From: Opitutaceae bacterium
GTDB lineage: Bacteria > Verrucomicrobiota > Verrucomicrobiia > Opitutales > Opitutaceae
Assembly (NCBI GenBank): GCA_019634615.1
Contig: JAHCAZ010000021.1
Coordinates: 1 to 64,000 of the forward strand
DNA: 64,000 nucleotides
Direction: 5' to 3'
Shown piece by piece: positions 24,363 through 31,970 of this stretch. A program made the position numbers and the translations under genes. Position 1 is the first letter of the stretch. Each line of letters begins with the position of its first letter. The notes beneath the pieces were generated by a model. It was given only the letters and a program-made list of their open reading frames with translations, did not search any database and was not told where the DNA came from.

Positions 24363-25367
24363 CTAGCGGGCTTCGCGCCGGGCGGTGTAAACCCAACGGT
24401 TGGCCTCAAGCCAGCGAAGCGTGCGGATGATGCCCTGCTCGATGGTGAGCCTGGGCTGCCAACCGGTGGCCCGGATCTTCCGGGTATCGAGGAAAATGAA
24501 CGGATTGTCACCGACCCAGCCGCGGTTGCCGCCGGAATACTCGAGGCGGGGCGAGAGGCCGAGGGCGGCGCAGATGAAGCCGATGCTCTGGTTGACCTCC
24601 ACGTATTCCGGCGTGCCGAGGTTGTAGACCTGGGTGCGGTGGCGCGCATCCCGGGCGGTGCCGCGGCGCGCGACGTGGAGCATGGCGTCGATGCAGTCCT
24701 GCACGTAGAGGTAGCTCTTGCGCTGCGTGCCGTCGCCGAGCACGGCGAGGCGGTCGGGGTGTTCCAGCAACTGCCGGTAGAAGTCGAACACGTGGCCGTG
24801 CGTGTAGCGCTCGCCCAGGATCGAGACGAAGCGGAATATGTAAGCCTCGGTCAGCTGCGCCCCCTCGGCGTAGGCGGCGATGAGGCCCTCGCCGGCGGCC
24901 TTCGAGGCCCCGTAAAGCGACGTCTGCACCGGGAAGGCGGCGTCCTCGGGCGTGGGCGCGTCGGGCGTGACCAGGGCCTCGCCGTAGACGGAGCCCGTGG
25001 ACGAGAAGGCGATGCGGCCGACGCCGGCGGTGCGCATCGCCTCAAGCACGTTCGAGGTGGCGATGGTGTTCTGCTCGAGGTCGCGGCGCGGGTGCGACCA
25101 GCCGTCCTTGATGTCGGCATTGGCCGCGAGGTGAAAAACGAAATCCGCCCCGCGCATGGCCGCGGCCAGCGCGGGCAGGTCGAGGGTGTCGCCGCGAAGC
25201 AGGCGGAAGCGCGGGTTGGCCCGCGCACCGTCGAGGAAGCGATCCTGGCCGGTCGAGAAGTTGTCCCAGCCGGTGACAGTCACGCCGTCGGCGAGCAGGC
25301 GATCGACGAGATTGGAGCCGACAAAACCGGCGGCGCCGGTGACGAAGGCGTGTTTGATGGCGGTCAC
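24363..25367 (-). CDS. NAD-dependent nucleotide-sugar epimerase/dehydratase
   Basis: 334 aa, extended SDR. Cofactor loop GAAGFVGS at 11-18; the catalytic triad is seen as SSTGSVYGE and Y152-x3-K156 (YGASK). DNFSTGQ resembles GalE and UDP-hexose 4-epimerases. The C-terminal part (RKIRATGWQPRLTIEQGI) is the usual sugar-domain ending. Its ATG overlaps the stop of the methyltransferase gene upstream (ATGA). It probably supplies an epimerised hexose or hexuronate donor. Confidence 0.9.
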   Translation of the reverse strand: MTAIKHAFVTGAAGFVGSNLVDRLLADGVTVTGWDNFSTGQDRFLDGARANPRFRLLRGDTLDLPALAAAMRGADFVFHLAANADIKDGWSHPRRDLEQNTIATSNVLEAMRTAGVGRIAFSSTGSVYGEALVTPDAPTPEDAAFPVQTSLYGASKAAGEGLIAAYAEGAQLTEAYIFRFVSILGERYTHGHVFDFYRQLLEHPDRLAVLGDGTQRKSYLYVQDCIDAMLHVARRGTARDARHRTQVYNLGTPEYVEVNQSIGFICAALGLSPRLEYSGGNRGWVGDNPFIFLDTRKIRATGWQPRLTIEQGIIRTLRWLEANRWVYTARREAR

Positions 25368-26101
25368 GATGAAAGGGGCCGGGAGCGGGGTTGCAGCACG
25401 TAGCCGATGCAGAGATTGCAGAAGAGGAACGGCAGGAAAGGCAGGGGGAAACAGGAGCGGCGCACAACGGTGAAATACGGGTGCAGCTCCGCCAGCACCT
25501 CCGGGATCAGGTTGATGTGCTCGCGGCCGTAGAACTCCACGTACGGCGCATCGTAGTGGCGGTACCAGACGCGCTCGGCGGAGAGCTTGCGGGCGAGCGA
25601 ATAGGCGGGGCTGCCCTCGGTGGGCAGGACGATGAGCATCTGGCCGGTCGTCTTGTTGAGCAGCCGGTAGGCCTCGCGGATCGCGGCCGGCAGGTTAGGC
25701 AGGTGCTCGAGCACATGGACCGCGATGTAGCGGTCGAAGTAGCCGTCAGGGAAATCAAAGCGTTCCTGGCAGTCGCCCACGATCGTCCGGACGTTCGGGA
25801 AGCGCGCGCGGATGCCCGCGGCCATGTTCTCGCGGCTCTCGTTGCAGTAATAGTTGCGCTCCTGCTCGGGGGTGAGCCGCTCGTATTCGAGGTGCTCGCC
25901 GAGCCCGGCGCCGATCTCGAGGGTGGTGCGGAAGCCTGGGCGCGAGTGGCGGACCGGGAAGGTGTGGTTGAAGCGCTCGACCAGCCCGTAGCGGCTGCGG
26001 CCGGCGAGCTCCTCATGCCACAGGCGCATGAACTCGTGGTTCCGCTGTTGCTGCTCGGGCGTGAGCGGGGGCAGGACCTTGGGCCACTTGGCGGCGGGCA
26101 T
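25364..26101 (-). CDS. class I SAM-dependent methyltransferase
   Basis: 245 aa. Motif I is TLEIGAGLGEHLEYE, the acidic loop region includes NVRTIVGDCQERFDFPDGYFD, and AVHVLEHLPNLPAAIREAYRLL is the typical post-II segment. It ends in a hydrophobic Pro/Phe-rich stretch (FPLPFLPFLFCNLCIGY) that could contact the membrane. It lies between a GT2 and an epimerase and is coupled to the latter, so a sugar or lipid-linked intermediate is a likely substrate. Confidence 0.85.
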   Translation of the reverse strand: MPAAKWPKVLPPLTPEQQQRNHEFMRLWHEELAGRSRYGLVERFNHTFPVRHSRPGFRTTLEIGAGLGEHLEYERLTPEQERNYYCNESRENMAAGIRARFPNVRTIVGDCQERFDFPDGYFDRYIAVHVLEHLPNLPAAIREAYRLLNKTTGQMLIVLPTEGSPAYSLARKLSAERVWYRHYDAPYVEFYGREHINLIPEVLAELHPYFTVVRRSCFPLPFLPFLFCNLCIGYVLQPRSRPLSS

Positions 26102-26107
26102 GGCGGG

Positions 26108-27046
26108 TCAGCCCCGGGGCTCGAAGCCGGCCGAGCGGTCGACGATGTAGCGGGGCCGGCTGCGGACCTCCTCGTAGATGCGGCCGATGTACTCGCCGAG
26201 GATGCCGACGCTGATCAATTGGATGCCGCCGAGGAAGGAGATGAGGATGATGGTAGTCGGGTTGCCCCAGAGGATTGTCCAGCCCATGAACTTGTAGAAC
26301 AGGTAGATCGCCATCAGAAGAAACGAGCAGCCCGCGATGAAGAACCCCAGCAGCGTGCTGATCTGCAGCGCGTAGGTGCTGAAGCAGAAGATCCCGTTGA
26401 AGCCGATGCGCAGCGAGCCGAGAAAACGGTTGTACTTGGTGGCGCCGGCATGCCGCGGCGGGCGGTCGAAGGGGATGATGCACTGCCGGAACCCGACCAC
26501 GGCGACCATGCCGCGCAGGAAGCCGTGGGTCTCCTTGAGGCGCACGACCTCGTTGACCACGCGCCGCGACATGAGGCGGAAGTCGCCGGTGTTGGGCGGG
26601 ATCTGGACGTCGGCGATCTTGTTGATCACGCGGTAGCCGACGGCGGAGACGAAGCGCTTGAGCCAGGGCTCGCCGGTGCGGTTCCGGCGCTGGGGCAGCA
26701 CGACCTCGAAGCCCTCGCGCCACTTGGCCACCATCTCGTGCACGAGCTCGGGCGGGTCCTGGAGGTCGACGTCCATCACGATGACGGCGTCGCCGCGCGA
26801 GTATTCCATGCCCGCCAGCGTGGCCATGGGCTGGCCGAAGCGGCGGGAGAACTTGAGCAGCTTGATGCGCTCGTCATGGGCCCGGGCGGCGAGGATGACC
26901 TCCTCGGTGCGGTCCGGCGACGGGTCGAGCGAGAAGATCAGTTCGTAGTCGGACGTGATGCCCTCGAGGATCGGCTGCAGCCGGCGGAGGAACTCGGAAA
27001 TGTTCTTCTCCTCGTTGTAGACCGGGATGATGATCGAGAGCAGCAT
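26108..27046 (-). CDS. GT2 glycosyltransferase, polyprenyl-phosphate type with two membrane helices
   Basis: 312 aa from the ATG at 27046, which has AGGGG just upstream; another ATG at 27064 has no ribosome site. The GT2 core is LSIIIPVYNEEKNI, then VMDVDLQDPPEL with the DxD metal site and the helix SRRFGQPMATLAGM. Two C-terminal membrane segments (LLGFFIAGCSFLLMAIYLF and ILISFLGGIQLISVGIL) are as in GtrB/ArnC/DPMS-type enzymes. It probably makes a polyprenyl-phosphate sugar used as donor by the GT-C-like proteins of the cluster. Confidence 0.92.
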   Translation of the reverse strand: MLLSIIIPVYNEEKNISEFLRRLQPILEGITSDYELIFSLDPSPDRTEEVILAARAHDERIKLLKFSRRFGQPMATLAGMEYSRGDAVIVMDVDLQDPPELVHEMVAKWREGFEVVLPQRRNRTGEPWLKRFVSAVGYRVINKIADVQIPPNTGDFRLMSRRVVNEVVRLKETHGFLRGMVAVVGFRQCIIPFDRPPRHAGATKYNRFLGSLRIGFNGIFCFSTYALQISTLLGFFIAGCSFLLMAIYLFYKFMGWTILWGNPTTIILISFLGGIQLISVGILGEYIGRIYEEVRSRPRYIVDRSAGFEPRG

Positions 27047-27206
27047 GCGGCCCCTATCCATCACGGCGTGGGCGTAAAATCAACCCCGCTGGCGCCGAGG
27101 GTTGTTCAACCACGGATTGCACGGATGCGAACTGAGCCATAGGCGATGAATCACGGGAACAGCCGGGGCTTGGCCATAAGCAAAAGGCCATCTCCTCCGC
27201 CGTCCG
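27047..27206. other. 160-bp gap inside the minus-strand cluster
   Basis: No open frame is supported here. At about 27110-27125 it contains CCACGGATTGCACGGATG. This resembles a dispersed short repeat I associate with Verrucomicrobiota genomes, an impression from memory and not checked. A promoter for the downstream GT2 could lie here, but no clear -35/-10 pair is visible. Confidence 0.35.
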
Positions 27207-28484
27207 TCATGGCAGCCTCAGGCCGAGGCTCCACGCGAACTGGATGAAGGCGCTGCGGCGCAGGTAGCGCAGGAGCAAGGGGTGACCCTCGATCTCGTGG
27301 GCGGGAAACGTGCGCCCGTGGGTTCGCTCGCGGAGCCGCGTGATCTCGCGCTGGCCGATGCTGTGCATGACGGCGGAGGTCTTCTGCGCGGCGTGGGCGC
27401 GGAAGCAGGCGAGGAAAAACGGCACGCGGACGATCCGCGCACCGGCGGCCTGCAGCCGCAGGAGGAGATCCCAGTCGATGGCGAAATGGAAAGCGGGATC
27501 GATGCCGCCGACCTGGTCCCACACGCGCCGGCGCCAGAACAGGGTTTCCTGCGGCACGAAGTCGTTCAGCCGGAGCACCGCGGGATCGTGCGGCGGCAGG
27601 AACCAGCGCGCGATTTCCTGCGAGGCCTCGTCCACGACGATGCGATTGCCGTAGACGACGTCCACCTCGGGGTGCCGCGCGAAATAGTCGGCGACGAAAT
27701 CCAGGGCGCCGGGGAGGTAATAGTCGTCGGAGTTGATCCAGCCCATCACGTCCTCCGGCGCGCCCGACGTGCGGGCGAAGCCGCGGGCGATGGCATCGGC
27801 CTGACCCTGGTCGCGGGCGCTGGTCCACGCGGCGAGATGCGGCCGGCCTTCGGTCGGAGCCGAGTGTTGGGCGGCCAACTCGCGGATCAGGTCGGCGCTG
27901 CCGTCGGTGGAGCCGCCGTCCTGCACGACGTAGTCCACGGCCGTGGACTGGGAGAGCACGCTGCGCATCGTTTCGCCGAGGAAGCGGACCTGCTGGTAGG
28001 AGGGCGTGACGATGGTGAGCTTGGGCCGTTTCAGGCCGGGCCGGGGAGCGGGGAACGTCTCGGGCTGCACCAGGCGCGCCGGGTAGGCCATGTGCGCCGG
28101 CATCTGGAAGAACATCAGCTCGGTCCAGTCGCCACCGCCGAGCCAGAGCGGCAGCCATTGCCGGGGGATGCGCACGGTGCGGTCCATGATTATCTCCCAG
28201 GAACTGTCGTCGAGTTGCACCTCGATCAGCAGCCGCTGGCGGCCGGAGGGCAAAGTGCCGCGGAGCTCGAAGCCCGTGTTGTCGTCCGGCGCAGCCGGCA
28301 GGGCGGCGCGCACGTCGGGCCGCGGCAGGCCGACGACGCCGTGGAGCGAGCGGTCGCCGGCGCGCAGCCGCACGCCCGTGACACGCCGGCCGGCAGCGGC
28401 GAAGCACCAGCCGCGGATGATCACGCAGCGCGCCGGGTGGTCCCAGGAGCTGGGCCGGTCGATGTGGCTGGAGAGCGCGGGCAT
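27207..28484 (-). CDS. GT2 glycosyltransferase with an N-terminal beta-rich domain
   Basis: 425 aa. Residues about 15-110 form a module (IIRGWCF...RPDVRAALP...NTGFELRG...LLIEV) of the type that precedes GT2 domains in surface-glycan enzymes. From about 155 the GT2 domain reads [30 protein letters not shown] and WINSDDYYLPGAL, with the metal-binding DD, and later FHFAIDWDLLLRLQ (acceptor-site Asp). It is soluble and presumably cytoplasmic. It opens the downstream half of the locus, after the divergent plus-strand gene. Confidence 0.9.
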   Translation of the reverse strand: MPALSSHIDRPSSWDHPARCVIIRGWCFAAAGRRVTGVRLRAGDRSLHGVVGLPRPDVRAALPAAPDDNTGFELRGTLPSGRQRLLIEVQLDDSSWEIIMDRTVRIPRQWLPLWLGGGDWTELMFFQMPAHMAYPARLVQPETFPAPRPGLKRPKLTIVTPSYQQVRFLGETMRSVLSQSTAVDYVVQDGGSTDGSADLIRELAAQHSAPTEGRPHLAAWTSARDQGQADAIARGFARTSGAPEDVMGWINSDDYYLPGALDFVADYFARHPEVDVVYGNRIVVDEASQEIARWFLPPHDPAVLRLNDFVPQETLFWRRRVWDQVGGIDPAFHFAIDWDLLLRLQAAGARIVRVPFFLACFRAHAAQKTSAVMHSIGQREITRLRERTHGRTFPAHEIEGHPLLLRYLRRSAFIQFAWSLGLRLP

Positions 28485-28594
28485 GGAGTCGCGCGAACTT
28501 TGAGCGAAACCCGGCCGCAGGCGAAGCAGAATTCCGCGGGCGGCCTGTTAGTCGGTTGCCATCCGTCCGGGGTCGGCCACTGTCGCGGCAGATC
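28485..28594. promoter_or_regulatory. divergent intergenic region between 27207-28484 and 28595-30301
   Basis: This 110-bp region separates the starts of two genes transcribed away from each other, so it should carry promoters for both. The sequence is GC-rich and I cannot pick out convincing -35/-10 hexamers. Placement rests on gene orientation alone. Confidence 0.35.
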
Positions 28595-30301
28595 ATGGCC
28601 TCCCCCGCGTCCCCGAGCCAACGGCCTGCAGCAATGCTCACGGCGCTCCTGGCGTTGGCTTATGGCGGCTTCATTTACCTCCTGTTGCCCGCGGAGGTGA
28701 CCACGCTCGGTGACGACTTCGGCTATTACCGCTCGATCATCGAGACGCTGCAACACCACCGGCCGTGGACCGATGCGTGGCTCGAGCCGTGGGCGGCTTC
28801 GCTGAGCGTGATGGCCGCCGCGATCTTCCGGGTCAGCGGCAGCTTCCATCTCGCCACCTATGGGCTGCAGTCCGTGTTGGCGGCGCTGGCGTTTGGCTGT
28901 CTCTGCCACCTCCTCCGCCGGCGGGGCCACGCGTGGCCCGTGGCAGCGTTGCTGGCGGGGCTTTTTCTCACCGCGCCCACCGTGCTGTGGAAGCAATTGG
29001 AATTCACGGGCATCGTCCTGTACTGGCCCTGCCTGCTCACGGCGCTGATGGCGGCCGAGGGGCGACGCTGGGGCTGGTTCACCGTGGCCTGGGTGCTGGC
29101 GCTTTGGACCCGGCAGAGTGCGCTCGCGTGGGGCGTGATTCCCGCTTGGGAAATCCTGCAGGCCTGGCGGCGCGGGTCGGCCGGCGCGGACTGGCGGCGG
29201 CCGTTATGGGCGGGCGTGGCTGGCGTGGCCGCCTTTGGCCTGGCCTCGGTGCTGATGAACAAGACGCACGCGCAGGCGTTGATCACCGATCATGTCTTCG
29301 AGCAATTGGACCCCTGGCGCATGGCGCGTTACGCCGCCACCGGCCTGCTGGTATATGCCGTGGCGGCCGGCGTGGGCGCGTGTGGCCTGGCCTTCGGTCC
29401 GGGACCGCTGCGCACCGGGCGCGGATGGCTGGCGCTGCTGGCCGGGCTCGCGGTGGTGGCCTCCTTTGCGGCCCTGCGCTGGGATCCGCGGCTGCTCGTG
29501 GCGGTGGAGCAGGCCTGCTACGAGGGCCAGCCCGGACGCTATCTTTTCCCGGCGCTGTTGGTTGCGGCCATCGTCGGATGGCTGAGCGTGCGCGTCGCGT
29601 TCCAGCCGCGAATGCTGGTGTATGCCGCGGCCAGCCTCGCCCTGGTGAGCTTGCGCAAGGACCACCTGTGGGATTATTATCTCGGCGACGTCCTGATCAT
29701 CGCCCTGCTCAGCGTCGGCGCGTCCACGGCGCAACCGACGCCAGCGGCCCCCGGGAAAGCCATGCGCGGCTTTCTGCGTGCGGCCGTGGCCGCGCTGCTG
29801 CTGGGGTTCATCGCGTTTAATGGCTGGGCCGTGCTCCAGCTCAAGCTGCGGCTCGATCGCGCGCATGCGACCAACCACCTCTGCGAGCAGGCGCTGCGCC
29901 GCGGGGAGCTGCAGCCGCACCAGCTCTACGGCGCCTCGTTCGGATTCGTCGCGTGGCACCTCTACCCGTATTACATCGCCCACGAGGGCCGCACCGAACG
30001 GAAGATCGCCGGGTTCTGGAACTACCTCGTGTACAGCATCGACATCCGGACCGTTTATCACGGTTGGCCGGGCCGCATTTCACCCTTCAAGGACGAGTAT
30101 CCCCCCGAGGCCGCGAAGCTGATCCAGCAGGGCAACTATCCGGTCTGGCGTTTCTTTACGGCCGACTTCCACCTGCAGCGCTGCACGCCGCTGCCGGTGA
30201 CGCCGCCCTATGTCATGATGAAAGCCGACGAGTATCGCTATGTGCCGTTCCCGCTCGACGACCGCGAGTGGCGCGAATTGCTGGCGCAGACCAGGCTCTG
30301 A
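28595..30301 (+). CDS. polytopic membrane protein, GT-C-like, sole plus-strand gene inside the glycan locus
   Basis: About 568 aa from the ATG at 28595. An upstream TTG frame exists from 28556, but the ATG is more plausible. The first helix is followed by the loop VTTLGDDFGYYRSIIE, whose Asp pair suits the first extracytoplasmic loop of GT-C enzymes. About ten helices follow, then a soluble C-terminal region (EYPPEAAKLIQQGNYPVWRF). Its stop lies 7 bp from the stop of the convergent gene at 30309. It interrupts an otherwise one-directional 53-kb array, so it is probably controlled separately. Glycosyltransferase function is inferred only. Confidence 0.82.
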   Translation: MASPASPSQRPAAMLTALLALAYGGFIYLLLPAEVTTLGDDFGYYRSIIETLQHHRPWTDAWLEPWAASLSVMAAAIFRVSGSFHLATYGLQSVLAALAFGCLCHLLRRRGHAWPVAALLAGLFLTAPTVLWKQLEFTGIVLYWPCLLTALMAAEGRRWGWFTVAWVLALWTRQSALAWGVIPAWEILQAWRRGSAGADWRRPLWAGVAGVAAFGLASVLMNKTHAQALITDHVFEQLDPWRMARYAATGLLVYAVAAGVGACGLAFGPGPLRTGRGWLALLAGLAVVASFAALRWDPRLLVAVEQACYEGQPGRYLFPALLVAAIVGWLSVRVAFQPRMLVYAAASLALVSLRKDHLWDYYLGDVLIIALLSVGASTAQPTPAAPGKAMRGFLRAAVAALLLGFIAFNGWAVLQLKLRLDRAHATNHLCEQALRRGELQPHQLYGASFGFVAWHLYPYYIAHEGRTERKIAGFWNYLVYSIDIRTVYHGWPGRISPFKDEYPPEAAKLIQQGNYPVWRFFTADFHLQRCTPLPVTPPYVMMKADEYRYVPFPLDDREWRELLAQTRL

Positions 30302-30308
30302 CTCCGGT

Positions 30309-31970
30309 TCAGCGGCGGTTGGCCGGGTCTGCGAGGTGATGGTCGAGGGCGGCGCGGAAATCCACGCGCGTCGGGTAGCGCTGCTTCATCGCCTTCAGGT
30401 AGGCGGGGGGATGCATATCGTGGTCGTAGAGAAAGGTGATGGTCAGGTCCCGCACGGGCAGGGTCGCGTCGTCCTGGAAGCTGCGATACTTCGGGCCGAG
30501 CGACAGGACCACCGTGAGCGACAGGAAAAGCGCCGCGGTGCCGGCGAGGGCGGCCGGCCAGTCGTTGCCGGGAGCATCCGCCGGGAGCGACGCCAGGGAG
30601 GTCAGGGCAGCCACGCCTACCGGCCAGATCAGGAGCAGGGGCGTCTGGGTGAAGACGCTGTACTGTTCCAGGAACTCGCGTGAGCCCATCACGAGCGCGA
30701 ACGTCAGGGCCTGGGCCAACAGTAGCAGTTGCAGGGCGCGCCAGCGGGCGGGGATGCGCGACATGAAGGCCAGGCCGAGGGTGAACGCCGCGCCGAGGGC
30801 GAACAGCAGCGGGGCGTCGAGGATGAAGCGCCACAGCTCCTGGAGCCGGTGGGCCGCCCCGGGGTGGGTGTAGATTTCCATCCACGTGTCGGGGTAGCAA
30901 ACCGTGTTCAGGATCTTGGCCATGTAGTCCGCAGCCTGGTCTGGCGCCATGACGAGGCGGAGGAGCGCGAACCAGCCCGTGAGGGCGACCAGCATCCCGG
31001 CGACCAGCAGGGCAAGGTCGTGGGCGCGATCCACGAGGAAACGGGGCACCGGACGCTGGGCGCCGAGGAAATGCAGCAGCGGGGCGAGGGTCACGAAGAG
31101 CACGGCGGGCCGGAGCCGGGCGGCGCCCGCGGGATCGAGCAGGGCGCGGCCGGAGACCGGCAGCAGCAGCAGCGTCAGGACCGCCAGGCCGGCCGCGAGG
31201 CACAGGGCTGCACCCCAGCCCGGGGCGGACCGTCGGGCCGGGTCCTCGCGTCCGGGGAGCTTTGGCAGCAGCGGGGCCAGCAGGCACCAGACCCCGGCGA
31301 AGCCGAGGCAGAGCAGCCCGGGCAATTTCGACAGCAGGGCGAGTCCGGCGGCGACCCCGGCGAGGAGGAGCCAGAGGGCGCGGCTGGCCGGGCGAGGCGT
31401 GGCCATGGCCAACCAGGCGAGGTGCAGGGCGATCAGGCCGAAGCCCGCGCAGAGCAGCTCGGGCCGCAGCAGCAGGCCGTGGAACAGCAGGCCGGCACTG
31501 CCGCCGAACGCGACGATGGCCAGGCAGGCTAGGTCGAAACGGCCGGTGACGCTCCGGACAAATGCGGCCGCGACAAGCATGAAGGCGATCACGAGCAGGC
31601 GACTGTGCTCGCGGCCGACATGCACGAGGCGGGTGAGCTCGCGCAGCGGCTCGGCGCTGCGGGCGAAGCGCTTGAGCGTCCACACCGGCAGCAGGCCGAA
31701 TTCGTTGCGCAGGCGGAAATCCAGGGCGAGGAGGTAGCGGCTCGGCGCCGCCGGATGGGCCACGACGCCGGGGGCGAATCCGGAATTGAGGCACAGGGCG
31801 TCGGCGATCGTATGGATGTTCATGTCCGTGTTCCGGTACCACGGATCCTCCGCCGAGAGGCTGCGCATCCAGTGCCAGCTCAGCCCGAGGGAAAGGAGCG
31901 CGAGGCAGGCCATCATCAGGAGATGCTGGTACCGGCGCGCGGGGGGCGGGTGGGCGGATGGCGTTGTCAT
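30309..31970 (-). CDS. polytopic GT-C-like membrane protein, paralogue of 8952-10589
   Basis: 553 aa. It shares the loop DPWYRNTDMNIH, the LLFHGLLLRPELLC block, the KYRSFQDDATLP segment and the HHLADPANRR ending with the 8952-10589 protein. Around 11-12 helices are visible. As in the first copy, its ATG overlaps the stop of a large NPDV-module membrane protein (ATGA at 31967-31970), so the whole two-gene unit is duplicated. The last gene of this block; its stop faces the convergent plus-strand gene with a 7-bp gap. Probably lipid-linked sugar transfer, not proven. Confidence 0.82.
   Translation of the reverse strand: MTTPSAHPPPARRYQHLLMMACLALLSLGLSWHWMRSLSAEDPWYRNTDMNIHTIADALCLNSGFAPGVVAHPAAPSRYLLALDFRLRNEFGLLPVWTLKRFARSAEPLRELTRLVHVGREHSRLLVIAFMLVAAAFVRSVTGRFDLACLAIVAFGGSAGLLFHGLLLRPELLCAGFGLIALHLAWLAMATPRPASRALWLLLAGVAAGLALLSKLPGLLCLGFAGVWCLLAPLLPKLPGREDPARRSAPGWGAALCLAAGLAVLTLLLLPVSGRALLDPAGAARLRPAVLFVTLAPLLHFLGAQRPVPRFLVDRAHDLALLVAGMLVALTGWFALLRLVMAPDQAADYMAKILNTVCYPDTWMEIYTHPGAAHRLQELWRFILDAPLLFALGAAFTLGLAFMSRIPARWRALQLLLLAQALTFALVMGSREFLEQYSVFTQTPLLLIWPVGVAALTSLASLPADAPGNDWPAALAGTAALFLSLTVVLSLGPKYRSFQDDATLPVRDLTITFLYDHDMHPPAYLKAMKQRYPTRVDFRAALDHHLADPANRR

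Noticed and set aside
21574..24366. 930-codon plus-strand open frame
   Set aside because: Antisense to two well-supported minus-strand genes; no recognisable domain and composition typical of antisense frames in GC-rich DNA.
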